Shown: positions 1-40,539 of the stretch, piece by piece
Position numbering within the stretch: position 1 is the first letter of the stretch
Layout: each line of letters opens with the position of its first letter
Source of the DNA: Chrysogorgia sp. JL179-B06
Taxonomy: Eukaryota > Cnidaria > Anthozoa > Scleralcyonacea > Chrysogorgiidae
NCBI GenBank assembly: GCA_035772405.1
Contig: JAYKKM010000143.1
Span: 2,917,501-2,981,500 of the forward strand
Length of the DNA stretch: 64,000 bases
Direction of reading: 5' to 3'
Program-made: the position numbers and the translations under genes
Notes under the pieces: generated by a model
Databases searched by the model: none
The model's input: the letters and a program-made list of their open reading frames with translations, nothing else
Told to the model about the DNA's origin: nothing

Positions 1-23438
<23,438 letters not shown>

Positions 23439-23635
23439 GATCTCGCCACTTAACTCTTTAAAATTCTTTGAAAGTGAAGTGATCGAACGTGACTGTACTA
23501 CAGAAGAGGGTCTGAAACTTGATAATATTCTCTTGAACACATGCATACATACCATCAGCCTTCCATCATCAAATCACACGACAACACGACAAACTTGTGA
23601 TGCTGCGCCGCGTAGGAGAATGGGACTAATCCAAG
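23439..23635. promoter_or_regulatory. Shared bidirectional promoter region of IARS1 and NDUFA5
   Basis: The start codons of IARS1 (23438, leftwards) and NDUFA5 (23636, rightwards) are 197 bp apart in head-to-head orientation. Both are housekeeping genes, and the gap is locally richer in G+C (GCTGCGCCGCGTAGGAG near 23600). No TATA box is evident. The IARS1-side part stays open in the IARS1 frame up to ATGs at 23546 and 23555. Confidence 0.6.
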
Positions 23636-26600
23636 ATGGCGAAAGTTGTTCAGTATTTGAAAAAGGTGGGAAATGATTTATTTCCCTTTTCCTGTATTTT
23701 AGTCATTTTAATTTTTCCTGTATTCTATTTATTTTAATACTAGCATAATCGCTTGTTCAGCAGTTCAGTGTACTCTGCCCTGGCTTAAAAACCTAATACT
23801 GCAGCTTTTTGCCTTTTATATAAACCTTTTACTTTTAGTAAAGTTTTACTGTTTTGGAGTACTCAGTATTTGGTTTGTATTTTAACATCTATCTCTATAC
23901 TTGCTCTCTCCCCTTGCTGCCTAATAGACCACAAAACTGGGAAGAAAGCTCACAGTCTACTATTGACCTTTTTATACAGTTACTGTGATGTTATTGTTAT
24001 TTGTTGTATTATGTAGTATCATTTTCGTTACAGACAACTGGGTTAACTGGACTTGCTGTGTCAAAGAAACCCAGAGAGGTTTGTTGCAATAGCTGTTACT
24101 ACATTTTCATAAAAAAAAACAAAAAGAAACATTGTCCAACTTAAAGATATTGATATATCGATATATACAGTATATACAGTATATACATTAGAAGACGTGC
24201 CCGGAGAAAGTGTGTAATTTATGCTCGCAAAGTGTGATGGGATGTGTTCATAGATGCTTTACTGTGATTGGTTGATTAATGAGGTTGTTTCTATGGTTAC
24301 ACGGTCAGAGAATCACTTGAACTCAAGACTGCTGTCAGCGAACACGTTTTTATTCAAAGCAAGCGATAAATATTTTGATCTATTTGAAATGGAATTCTAT
24401 TTTGGAAGAAGAAAATGAATAGTTTTAAATCCAAGAATAGTTCGCCTGAATACAAAACTTGAATATATCCTCTGTTTCAGTGCCGAGTTACATAACAATC
24501 TGAGTTAAATTGCTCAAAGATTATCTTGTCGCAGGCTGGTCGATAGCTAGTTTTCCGAGGTTGACCGCAAGGCATCATGGGACAGTCACCTCAATTATTG
24601 AGGTACATGTCCCACAAAGCGCAAAATTACACACTTTCTCCGGGCTCATCTTGTCATACAGTATATATATATATATATATATAGATGGACGGATGGATGG
24701 ATGGATGGAGGATAGATGGATGGTCGGACTGACTGACGGGTGGGTGGGTGGATAGATAGATATATTGAGATGGTCTCTGACATCAGGTTCAGGGTAGAGA
24801 ATTTTCACTCATTAAAATATTAGTTACGTCTTCAAGTTTGTTCCACAAATTTACTTGAAAATGTTCGTATAATAACTCCTCGTGATAATGAACGTTGTAA
24901 ACTTAGCAATCACTGAGATATAAGACTTTTTAATGTGTGAAAATTCTCTACCCTGTCTTGACGTCACAGACCATCTCATTTACATATCAAACAAACTGAA
25001 ATATTTCAAAAATGAAGTAAAATACCGAAAAGTTGTAAAAGGTGTTACTCTATCATTTTACGAGTTCTTTCATATTAGACAAACTTAATTTTTGTTGCCA
25101 ACATCTTTTAATGTTAATGGAACTGATTTACAGTTTGGTGATGTACCGGTATGTTGTTTTTCTTTTCTCTTCAGACTCTTCTTTTCTCTTCAGACTCTTC
25201 TTTCTACATATAACAAAACACTAGATGTTCTTGCTGTCATACCAAACACAGCTATGTATGCAAGTGCTACTGAAAAATTAACCAAGCAACGTATGAAGTT
25301 GGTTGAAATGGTACAGTATGATCTTTGTCATTAAAGAATATGAAATATTATATATTACGGAATCATTTATTTCCCTTTTCCTGTATCGTAGTTATTTTAA
25401 TTATTCTTGTACAGTATTTTATTCATTTTAATGCTAATACAGCTTTATTAACCTTTTACTTTTAGTAAAGTTTTACTGTTTTAGAGTACGTCTAGTATTT
25501 GGTTTGTATTTTAAAAGTTACTGTACCTCTATAATAACACTTGCAGGGGGAGATAACTCCAATAAATTGCAACGTGTCATTAGACATACAATATACTTAA
25601 TATATATAAAAAGTTAGGTAAATTAAAAAAATTAAAAACCAGTAATGGTTTCAGGTACATTATTATAACATTTATTATTATAATAGATAGTGTTTTATTG
25701 ATGGTTCCGCCACTAATAAAACTGATAATCACACATGTGCGATTATTTATGGTAATCACACATGTGTTGATTATCATGTTTTAAAAAGTTTGTAAAATCG
25801 CATTACACTCTTGTGCTCTATATTTGTTGATTATATAATAAACAGAAAAATACATGGATGCTTGGAAATATGAAATTCATTTTTCGTGTTACACTCGAAA
25901 TAAATTTCATATTTCCGTACAATCCATGTATTAATATTCTCTATATAAACGTGTTGTTCTCCGTAGGCAGTGTAGAAATACAAATTGAATAAAAAACGTT
26001 TATATTACCTCAACATTATAATGTCATCAACAAGACATTATGATGTCATCATACACCTAAATTAGTTTTTCACTCTATGACGAAAGGTCCTTTTTCGAAA
26101 GATGCTTTGCAAGAATGCCTAGGATTCCGCCCCCTCGCAATTAATAAAAATATAAATATCCTTAATTGATATTGCTATCATCTGATTTATAATACCTATA
26201 CAAATAACTCTTATATATACTGTAGTATAAATCTTAAGCCCTAAGCGGAGTTCGAACCTGCAACGTATTACCTGTAATTAGGCCGGATGCTCTAGCAATT
26301 TACAACTTTACCCTGTCACTCAAGTTGGTACATCTGGTAGATCATTGGTTATAGCATCCAGCTAGCAATATAAGAAAGATGCAGGTTCTATCCCACTCAT
26401 AAGGGATGTAACTTTATAATTATAGAAATAACTCAAATATCTATAAAGGTTGGGGTTGGTGTACTACCAAAATAGTGTGTAAGTACTAACCTTCGTTAGG
26501 TAATGGATAGCTACGGTTAGGGCTAGGTTTAAGGTTAGGATCAAGGTTAGGATCAAGGTTATGGTTGGGGTTAGGATTAAGATTGAGATTAGGGTTAGAA

Positions 26601-28746
26601 TTAGTAGTTCTAAAAAATGTAAAGGTCCTTTTGAGTCATCCCTTTTAGCCTTCACCCTTCGTCAGAGAGTGAAACGTAAAGTGAAATAATAACTGAATGA
26701 GACTTATAGAATAAATAATCGCGTAAGCCAATCAGGTGCGAGAAAGAATAACAAATAATAATGAGATGTAAAAATAGGGTCATTTTAAAAAAAGTCATTT
26801 ATTTGCTATTTTACCAACAATCAGCCACAAACCATAACAAAGGGATGCTAATAAGTTGGGTGAAATAAATAAATACTCATGGGGATTAAGTGAGACAAAG
26901 ATCAATAGAATGAAAATCTTTCATTGATCCCCTGGGGATGAATGGCGCCAATTTTGAAAATGAGACGCTTTTCTTGTCACATGTCAGAAATAGAATGGTT
27001 GATACTATTAAAATGTCGGGCGACAGGTTTGTCGACATCATTGTTCCTTACGGAATGAAGATGTTCAGCAATTCTGTCGGAAAGTTGCCGACCAGTTGCA
27101 CCGATGTAGAGGGAACAGCATTTACTACAGCCAGGATATACAGTAAATATAAATAACGTCTGTTGTTATTAATAACTGTTCTTCAGTTTTCTTAATTTTA
27201 ATTTCCTTTGAATACTTTTGCTTCTTTATAAAAAACATTGCTTGATTTAGGAAGCAAATATTCAAGAACTTGAAAAGAAAATTGGTTGTGGTCAAATTGA
27301 AGAAGTCATTGAACAGGTACCAATAGTTTCCTCACAAATTTACTCAGTACATACAGTGTACATCGCGTAATGTCACGTTCATTTCTTAGTCATAATAGTA
27401 TACTGTAGTCCCAGACACACGGGACTACAGTATGCGAGGTTTTAACGGGACTTTGCCCGGGAAATACAATGTTTTAACAAACATCGATCTTTTGGTAGCC
27501 AGGATTTTAACACTGCATGACTACTGACATGAAAAAGCGGGGATGGTGTAGCCGGGATTTAACACTTGTAGAGTCTGGGAACAAATCAATTAGCATGATC
27601 AGGCGCTTCAGACGAAAAAGCCGACGAAAAAGGAAATGCTACTATTAAATTCAAACTTTTGTTATGCTTCTTACAATTAAACTATTATTGTTGGTTTCAC
27701 ATTCGATGTGTCGGTTTGAAAGATCCACCAAAGGGTTCGTGGTTCTGCCCGAAGTGCTAGCCTATGTGCAAAAAAATCAGTTTTGAAAGAACAGTTACTA
27801 AAAGACGAAATGAGCAAAACAAATAGAAAGCCTTAACATTTTTTGTGTTGTGTTTGTTGTAAGAATATTAAACTTATAAATGTTTTCTTATTGAAAACTT
27901 TTTGAAAACTGTGAAAATCAGGGAAAACTAAATCTTTATGCCAGCACGTGCAAAATCGTAAACTATCAAACAATCACCTCACATGCATTTGGTGCGACTG
28001 TTAGCGCATGAGAATACATATACAAAACTTAATGTTGTTAACAATGGGCTTGTGTATCTAAAGTCTAAATATTACCAGACCTTACAGATAAATTTTTTTG
28101 AGAATGTTCCTCGCAGAAATCGCCGGAAATACACTCGTGGGGCTTTCAAAATTCAATATTTTTCTGGGGGCATGCACCCATAGAGAGGTTCGCGGCAGCA
28201 AACACAAACTTTACAGTATTCGTCTTACAGCCCCCCTGGCAAAATAATCCTGCGTACGTAAATATTTGGCATTTCACTCGATTAAACTACATGTTCTAAG
28301 CAATTATGTTGAAGGAAAATTTCGAGTGTTGGAATATATACATTTTAAGACCAAACCGGGACCATTTGCGAAAAATGCAAATTCAAGGCCTTCCAGCTGG
28401 AATTGAACCCGCGACCCTACGATGCTAGTGCAGTGCTCTGACCACTGAGATACGGAGGCCGTTGCCGAGAGCCTAGTCACGAGTTCTGTATATGTTGTGG
28501 TGGTAATGCAAGCATAAGATTCTGGGTATATTACAAGTAATATTTGGCATTTCACTCAATTAAACTACATGTTCTCATGTTTGCTTGGGAAATCACTTTA
28601 ACAAAGGTATTTGATATTTTCTTTTTTTCTAGGCGAAAAGTGAGCTATTATTAGCAGAAAAGATGGTTGAATGGCAACCTTGGGAATCCTTACAGACGGA
28701 ACCTCCACCTGAGCAATGGCAATGGCCAATTGGTAAACCATCATAA
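23636..28746 (+). CDS. NDUFA5: NADH dehydrogenase [ubiquinone] 1 alpha subcomplex subunit 5, complete
   Basis: This accessory subunit belongs to the peripheral arm of mitochondrial complex I. Five exons join in frame with GT-AG introns: 23636-23665, 24034-24078, 25194-25310, 27251-27316 and 28633-28746, giving 123 residues (the human protein has 116). The product starts [10 protein letters not shown], then [55 protein letters not shown] and ends [15 protein letters not shown]. The TTGL.GLAV, EEVI and EQW.WP signatures are characteristic of the family. It is divergent from IARS1. The acceptor of the third exon is duplicated, with a second AG 19 nt upstream (see findings). Introns hold MITEs, microsatellites and other repeats. 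Confidence 0.96.
24190..24652. mobile_element. Inverted-repeat element (MITE) in NDUFA5 intron 2
   Basis: Arms of about 30 bp, GCCCGGAGAAAGTGTGTAAT at the left and ATTACACACTTTCTCCGGGC at the right, enclose about 400 bp of non-coding sequence. AT-rich microsatellite (CAGTATATA) flanks both sides. Confidence 0.6.
24661..24765. repeat. (AT)n and (ATGG)n microsatellites
   Basis: A short AT run passes into GGATGGATGGATGG and related GGTGGGTGG/GATAGATA units. ORFs over it on both strands are artefacts of the repeat. Confidence 0.9.
25320..27240. other. NDUFA5 intron 3, no gene
   Basis: The stretch contains a hairpin at 25850-25935 (GAAATATGAAATT and AATTTCATATTTC arms) and a tract at about 26500-26620 of degenerate GGTTAGGAT/GGTTAGGG units. 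The sequence next to the tract, TAAAGGTCCTTTTGAGTCATC, recurs in reverse near 34405-34450, so the tract belongs to a dispersed repeat. No exon was recognised. Confidence 0.5.
28260..28575 (-). mobile_element. tRNA-derived SINE with long flanking direct repeats
   Basis: On the minus strand the body contains TCAGTGGTCAGAGCACTG and a B box GGGTTCAATTCC, so it is tRNA-derived. It is bracketed by near-identical direct repeats of about 33 bp, ATTTGGCATTTCACTC followed by ATTAAACTACATGTTCT, starting near 28263 and 28541. These fit an unusually long target-site duplication. It lies in the last NDUFA5 intron. Confidence 0.6.
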
Positions 28747-29132
28747 ATCAACTATTGAAAAGAGTGGTTACAAACATTTGTACTAAACTAGCTATAATAA
28801 CTATTATATATATGTTCGATATTATTGCATGTGTTTTTAAATTAAAGTGTTCTGAAATAATTTGTCTTAATTGTTTTTTAATCTGTCTTTTTTTAATCAA
28901 AAAACGGGAATGTTGTTAGGTGTGAAATTTGAGCGACGATAAATCAGCTTTAATTTAACCTTTCTTAAAAAAATAGAAAAAACACTCTGCGTGAAATGTG
29001 CAAATGAAATCACACCTTCGCTCAAATCCCTCAAACTTCAGTGTAGCCTACCTCCTCAGAACTCACTCATATTGTACAGCTGTACTGTATATACAATAAG
29101 AAGGGATAAGGAACTTGTGAGTTGTGTCTAAG

Positions 29133-29350
29133 ATGGCTTTCCATTTACACGGTCAGACTGGCGAGAATATGGACCTCCTCTTGATTAGGCCCAAATTTTC
29201 CGGGCAAACCAGCCGCACTCCTCAAACGTATAGTGTTCAATGGAACAATGTAGCTTAATGTAAATGTAAATGCTAAATGTAAATGTGTTCAATGGAACAA
29301 TGGCTAAATGTAGCGAAATATTGCCGGTCTGACCGTGTAATTGGAAAGCC
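29133..29350. mobile_element. Short inverted-repeat element
   Basis: TTTCCATTTACACGGTCAGAC at the left is matched by GTCTGACCGTGTAATTGGAAA at the right. Inside are imperfect tandem copies of TGTTCAATGGAACAATG and AAATGTAAATG. It is non-coding. Confidence 0.6.
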
Positions 29351-29599
29351 CCGTAACTATCGCCCTTGAACGGTGTGTGTTTTCAAACGAATTCCGCATG
29401 TTTCATCTGCGATACACGATGCTTGTTTTCTTAAAGGCCGATGATATTGGTTCTGCCCTGGATGTAATATATAAAAGCCGACAATGCGGAGAAATTTGAG
29501 GTTGAAATCGTCAAAATCCTATGCTAATTAAGATCACATATCCAGTAGTCCGTCACGGAGTTGATTTTCGTTGTTTTTGTTTCATGAATTATTAATGTC

Positions 29600-30300
29600 T
29601 AATGAGTTTGAGATAAGGCATTTCAAACGGATGTATGGTATATCTCGCATTCAGAAAAGCCTTTTAAAAGCTTCAACAAGTGCATTCACCTCAAGTGCAT
29701 CACACTGCTGGATTTTACGTCCCTCGATGATACTGACCGCTCGCCTTTGAAATTTGTCCAACCAGCCACGATTTGTTTTACAAAAGCTATCCCATACATT
29801 GGAACAGTAATCAAATAAGGGCATGTTAATAGTTTTATACAGTGTTATACACTCCCCCCGAGGTACGACATTTCGGTCAATGTGTTCGAAGAGAGACGTA
29901 AATCAAGTACAGCCTCAAGATACTTGAATTGACGGTACCGAAAAAGATGGCAACTGGTACATTTAACCACAATTCCTTGCGCGCAGTAAACATTGAATCT
30001 CGTAGAAATAGGAGAAGATAGAGTTTCAAAAATATTAAGTTATAAAAATATTAAAAAATAAGCTTTTACGTATTTAATTAATGTTTACAAGGTAAAAAAT
30101 GTTTAACTGTTATTACGGGTGATTTAAGGTCGCAAAGCATTCTGGTAAAATATACAGCCGCCATCTTTTTCGGTACCGTCAATTGGCAAACTCTACTCAA
30201 TGTCAAGGTCCATATCTCGTGCCTTGATGATGAAACTGCTAACTTTGAGTAAATTTCTTGGCTGATGTGTTCCTACTAACATTATCTCGGTTCTGTGCTA
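29600..30300 (-). mobile_element. LINE RT remnant split by a 258-bp MITE
   Basis: On the minus strand, broken frames encode TLYKTINMPLFDYCSNVWDS and WLDKFQRRAVSIIEGRKIQ, the RT-downstream region of a LINE. A piece reading MLVGTHQPRN lies upstream. A palindromic MITE interrupts it: 29927-30184, with termini AATTGACGGTACCGAAAAAG and inverted partner. The coding frames are shifted and stopped, so the copy is dead. Confidence 0.6.
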
Positions 30301-30797
30301 TAGTTACTGTACTTGGTACTGTACTAATTTTAATTCCTGTATATTGTTCTACCTGGCGTCCCCATGTTGACTGCGCAAGTGAAGTATGGTCAGATGGTCC
30401 AATTTGGTAACCAAATAAGGATATTGAGGGTGATAAAAGTCGCGTCACTATTAAGAGTATACTCTTACTAAAAGTAGGGTTAGTATTCGTTTATTTCAGG
30501 GTTAGGACTAGAGTTTTTATTTGGGTTATGGTTAGGGTTCTGAATCTTGAGAAAATAATCTTGCTAAATTACTGGATAATAATCTCAGATACTTAACACA
30601 ACTTCAAAAGTTCAAAATCTCGAACTAAACGCTTCCAGAACAGTAAGATCATCTAAGCTGTCAGATATTTTATTTCTCTGCTGTGTGCAGCTTATAATAA
30701 TAATAATAATAATAATAAACTATATTTAATGAGGGTGACACGTAATAGTTCACACTTACAAACCTGTGGCTCTCCTAAAAATCTTAAAAAAATCTTT

Positions 30798-31334
30798 AAC
30801 AATTATTCGCCGAAGGCGAGGTGAATATCGGTGAATAAAAACCGAGACGAAGTCGAGGTTTTTATTTAGCAATTATTGAACGAGGTTGAGCGTGATATGA
30901 AGAATTATCATGCCCGAAGTTTGCCGTTATCAACCGAAGCCGCAGGCTGAGGTTGATAACGGCAAACTGAGGGCATGATAATTCTTCATATCACGCGAAA
31001 ACCGAGTTCAATAATTGTTTTATTATTTATTTAAAAAATGAAAAATATCTTGCGTGCTAGCCAGTCAAGAATTACGAAATGCGCGAGGTCAACAAAGAAG
31101 ATATGATTGTCGTCGCCATAACCATGACAACGAAGTCATATTGACGCGTTAATAATTATCATATTGACTCGCTTGACCATATTTGGCAAGCTGTCGCCGC
31201 GTAAAGAGCCTGGACACGAGGTTGTTGAGTTGATATGACGATTTCACAGTTAGCTGTTAGCCAATCAGAAACCAGGAATTTTTTAAATAAATAATAATCA
31301 CCGATATTCACTGAGCCTGAGGTGAATAATTGTT
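30798..31334. mobile_element. Multi-hairpin foldback element
   Basis: Outer arms AACAATTATTCGCC and a partner near 31320-31334 enclose nested inverted repeats, such as GTTTGCCGTTATCAACC with GGTTGATAACGGCAAAC and GATATGAAGAATTATCATGC with its complement. It is non-coding. Confidence 0.6.
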
Positions 31335-31859
31335 TTAGTATAAATACACATTTCCCACTCTTAGGAACAGCATTTCCTTCAAAAATACTAGTTTCTTGAC
31401 TTTTTTCTCCTGTCACTTTGACAAATCGGCTGGCGGCCATCTTGAAAAAAACGCTGGAGGTGATTATCGAGAAATAATCCGAGGTAGCTCGACCAATCAG
31501 CGCACGCAATTTCTATAATCACCTAATGTATTTATACCAAAAGTTAATAATAAAATTATAAACTATAATAGAGGTTAAAATGTTCAATGTTCTCATAAGA
31601 TTGCCTATAAAATGTTAAGATATTTTTCCGGAACATACTTAATGAAGAATCTTTTTAAAAAAGCTTTGGGAGAGAGTTCCATAATCGTGATACTGACACT
31701 GAGAAAGATCAACCCTCTCCGGCTTCACGATAGAAACGAAGGAAAACTAAATAAATAGAACCATGCCTACTGGATCTGTTGTGGATGTCCGTATCTGATT
31801 TGAGAATGTCAGTTAAATAGGGTGGCAGTCCCCCGAAAAACGTTTAAAAACTAAAGTAC

Positions 31860-32010
31860 ATTTATTTATTTTGGCCTCATCGTAAAACGGAATCCAATTT
31901 AGTTTCTTAAAGAGCTCAACGCTGTTAGCTCTTGTATCAGCCCCCCAGAATCACTCGCGCCGCACGTTTTTGAAGTTTGGCGCTTGATATTGAATTGTTG
32001 AACGTTAGAA
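31860..32010 (-). pseudogene. LINE RT C-terminal fragment
   Basis: In two frames one shift apart, the minus strand reads KLQKRAARVILGG and then ADTRANSVELFKKLNWIPFY, a motif typical of the end of many animal LINE reverse transcriptases. The upstream ORF to 32204 contains tandem TTNKQ repeats and is probably the same decayed element. Confidence 0.6.
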
Positions 32011-32239
32011 TTTGTTGTTGGTATCTGTTTGTTTGTTGTTAGTATCTGTTTGTTTGTTGTTAGTGAGTTGCCATTTAATTTTAACGTATGATTATTGCAT
32101 AATTTAAATTTGTTAGGCTTCATAGCAATGTTATTTTGTCTTCCCTCCTGTATTATCACGAGAACCAAATAAAATATTAAGAAATAAACAGAGCTCAGCC
32201 TCATTTTGTTTCCTTTTTAGGGCTTTTGTGTACTTTATC

Positions 32240-32922
32240 TTAAAGTGGCCCTGTGATCAAATTTTTGGTATCCTGAATTTTTAAATATTTGTAAAGAACA
32301 TGGTGTTCTTACTTGACTTGCCAAATTTCAAGCAATTTCGAGTATGGGATCTCGCCTTTTCAGACTGTTTTTATACGAGATGATATACGGCCGGGTTGCG
32401 ATTAGAGGAAGTGACGTCAAAGACTCAACACGTGGCTAGTTGTGTGCTTGGGGAAACTTATCGTATAATTTCCATAAAGCTTTGTCACGTGTTGGGTCTC
32501 TGACGTCATAATTACATAGTCTGCTGTGGAATCGCGGTCGGTATAATTATAGAATACCCGTCCACTTTACTATTTCCATATATATTAAGGATCAGACTAC
32601 TGAAAGTTCATCATATACAATTGCTTCGTTCTTTAAAACCCCTTTCAATTTGATAACAATCAACAAGTACACACAATATAAACCTTCGACATTATATTTA
32701 TAGATTTTAGAGCAACCTGGTAAATGTGGTTTCAAAAGTGGATGGGTATTCTATAATTGCTCCTCGCGGTCTCGTCTGGAACAAGTTTTGAGCAATGGCG
32801 GCCAAAATTTGGGCAACTTTGGAGGTTAAATTTCTTGTTATAGAATGTTTGTTCATTTTTTGGCAAATTCGAGCATTTATTAACCTAAAATGATGTTCTA
32901 TTTCGTTGCAGAGGCATTTTAA
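32240..32922. mobile_element. TTAA MITE, family C (copy 3) with an internal insertion
   Basis: The ends TTAAAGTGGCCCTGTG and GTTGCAGAGGCATTTTAA are diverged versions of the family C termini at 3721 and 43271. At about 32538-32765 it carries an insertion related, in inverse orientation, to the dispersed repeat at 20620-20900. It is non-coding. Confidence 0.7.
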
Positions 32923-33173
32923 GCAAAATTGATAATCAAAATGGCATACTAGACATTGTTTGGAAATTATATTAAAGAAATTACAACAATGTAGAAATAT
33001 TGTGTTATATGTATGTTATATTTAAATCTATCACATTAGATACAGTATTACATAAAAGTAAGTAAATGAATTTACATTTCATCAAATTAGTAAAAAAGTT
33101 TCAAAAATAATTAAATTGAAAAAATGAAAACAAGTTTTCAATGTTTATGAAGTTAAATTTCCAACAATTGCTT

Positions 33174-37858
<4,685 letters not shown>

Positions 37859-37861
37859 CTG

Positions 37862-38715
37862 AAGAGATTTTTAATATTATACAGAGTTACGTACATAATC
37901 TTTAGAATAACGTGGGGAATTACTTCATTTTTAATAATAACCAAACTACGAAAGAACAAGTGAAGATAAATGAATGTTAAAAATAACAAACAAGGTAATG
38001 ACAATATATTTATGAATTAGAAAATATCACAAAATATCATCGTCAGAAATAACGTCATCTATGGAAATACGTAGAAATACTCTTAAGCATTTTTTCCGGT
38101 CCGTATCCTACCAAATCCTGCTTTCTGATTTAGGAGCAGTCCGTATGAGCCCATGCGGACCGCTCGACATAATTTCAGTTTTAAATGCGTTTTATAAGCC
38201 GTAAAATATTCTAAAAACATTTGAAAATGAACTCAAACGAAATTGAACATATTGAAAGACACATAAGTGAGTTTTTTATCCGAAAAGAGACTTAACTCTG
38301 AATTTCCTTTGACGAAGGTAAAAGCACAGACTTTCCTTTTTGTCCACTGAAAATACTAATGACGACCAAAAAAAGCCTGAATATTAAGGAAAAATAAATA
38401 AAATTATTTACCGTTTTGGTCGGTCCGTATTGATAAATATTTCCCTCAAAAACGTCCCTCGACCTGCGGCCTCAGACCGTTTTTTGAGACCTCGGGAAAT
38501 ATTTCTCCATATGGACCTCCCGGCTCCCACCCAGTAAATAACATATTTTTCGACATATTAAAGTTCTCTTATTTCTCTTTTTCATATTATATCCAGTTCT
38601 TTTGAGAACTTAGCAATTTTTATATTTATTCTTATTATTATTTAGTAACACTATTAATTTCCTTTAACATATGCGAACCTGCATATTTACCATTGGCCTC
38701 ACATAACTAACTGTG
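37862..38715. other. No gene recognised; inverted G+C-richer repeat
   Basis: Around 38090-38530 are related motifs on both strands (GGTCCGTAT, CGGACCG, GGGAAATATTTCTCC), suggesting a decayed foldback element. A candidate exon at 38720-38784 (minus) is discussed among the rejected items. Confidence 0.4.
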
Positions 38716-39086
38716 TTACACCTTGGTAGGCATGGCCTTGGCGCGCAACAACTTGAACTTGAGTGCTGAAGAGGCCTGTTATGTGGCTAAAAAATAAAAT
38801 GACAAATTATCAGTAAGATCATTATTAGTAAGTGCAAAGTTAGCTAACTTTGTGTTTTAGTCAGTGAATGCAACATGGTCCATTTACAGAACTTCGCTTA
38901 TGTGGCTATTTTTTTTATTTTGAGAAAAAATCTTATTTTAAGTATTGGGTGGAATATTTAACCATTTTATAACCTAAGCTGTTTCACTCAATTTCTGAGC
39001 TCATCAGCATGCCTAGTGCGTTATTTCTTCCGCAAACATTGCAAATGAATTATGAATATCAAACTCTGTGATTCCAACATGGACAG

Positions 39087-39148
39087 TGAACAAGAACAAC
39101 AACCAAGGACCTGTGAGCCATCTCAGGTCCTTGGTTGTTGTTCTTGTT
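39087..39148. repeat. Perfect hairpin
   Basis: AACAAGAACAACAACCAAGG followed by ACCTG is repeated in inverted orientation after a loop of about 11 nt. It is a short palindrome with no associated gene. Confidence 0.8.
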
Positions 39149-40248
39149 CCCTTTCAAAGCAAAAGTTTACCACTACAGGTTTTGAAATCAGAGTTTTCCT
39201 TTTCTTAGGTATGCTGCTTACATAAGCTGGAGTAATCACTAGCACATTAAGTAAGTAACCAGAGCTCGGTTATTCAAACATCGATTAGCTTAGCTGCTTA
39301 AGGTTCCTATCGGGCTGAAAAACATCCAAAATTGAACCAACTCTTTGTTCTATTGATATCTCTGGAAATAACCTTATCAGGAAAATCATAACCGAGACGT
39401 TGTTGGTAAATGTGGTAATAAACGTCCATAAATTAAGCCAACTTTTCCCTCAAATTTCTGTTAAAATACTGGTTTGTTTGAGAAGCTATATCATACACTC
39501 TAAAGGCATTTATTATTAAACAACTCGGCTATCGCCTCGTTTTTCAACACACTTCTCGGTGTTTTCAAATCAGATAATAAACGTCTTCTCGTGTATGATA
39601 TATTACATAACTGTTTCATGTTTTGTCCTCTGTTTGTTCATTTTGTCTTTGAGTTGACGCATGATATCCTGCAGTATTCCATTGTGATGACATCACATTG
39701 TGGGTGGCATTCAGAACACGAATTTAGGATTTGGAAATTAACGATACTCGCTCGCCTTTTCTACCACTTCCCCCACCCCTAGAGTTTCTTTTCCCAATCC
39801 ATGGTGAGGTCCCCAGTGCCCAGACCGCGTCTGTCGATAACAAATCCCGTTAGCAACAAAACTAAATTTTGAACGTTATCTCGGCCAATATTTGCTCGAT
39901 TTCAATTCTGAAAACAGTTTTGAAATTACCGAGTCTAAATACATAACATACGTGTCTATTATATAATGAGAACGTGCATACCCTTCGTAAAAACGGTTTA
40001 TGTCCTTAGAAATTAGTCGGCGATCAGGCACGATTCGTCGTATATTATTTTGAACGTTATCTCGATCAATATTTAACCGTTTTCAATCTTGAAAACAGAT
40101 TTGGAATTTGCTAGTCTAAATACATAACATACGTGTCTATTATATTATGAGAACGTGCCTCTTCGCGTTGTCTTGCCCAAATATTGTCCGATTCAAACGG
40201 ATCACCCAAGACGACTTTTTACTTCCCCATAAGGAGATGACATACCAT

Positions 40249-40250
40249 TT

Positions 40251-40306
<56 letters not shown>

Positions 40307-40312
40307 ATATAA
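40249..40312. repeat. (AT)n microsatellite
   Basis: About 60 bp of AT dinucleotide with one break. The IYIYIY ORFs over it on both strands are artefacts. Confidence 0.9.
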
Positions 40313-40539
40313 ACTTTCGGTATGAAATGGATCCCTGCCGCGGCGAGGTTATCACCCTCGCTTCGCTAGGGGACAATAAAATTAACGATACTACAACTAT
40401 TTTCGTATTGAAACTGAGTGTATCAGATTACGATACAGATAAATCCGTGGTTCACTTCATTTGCGATGCGAGAGATTTGTTGTCTCAATGGCGCCCAACA
40501 CTATATATTTGATATCCCAAACTCCAAAACTATAACTGG

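Noticed and set aside
24510..24808. ORFs on both strands over the ATGG repeat
   Set aside because: Explained by microsatellite and MITE sequence.
26500..26620. Interstitial telomere (GGTTAG-like units)
   Set aside because: Units are degenerate, and the flanking sequence recurs near 34405, so it is part of a dispersed repeat.
38720..38784. Candidate minus-strand exon linking RAVER to the Q/P-rich gene
   Set aside because: It has an acceptor-like TTTTTTAG and a GTGTAA donor, but its 65-nt length puts the following exon out of frame and its peptide is not convincing.
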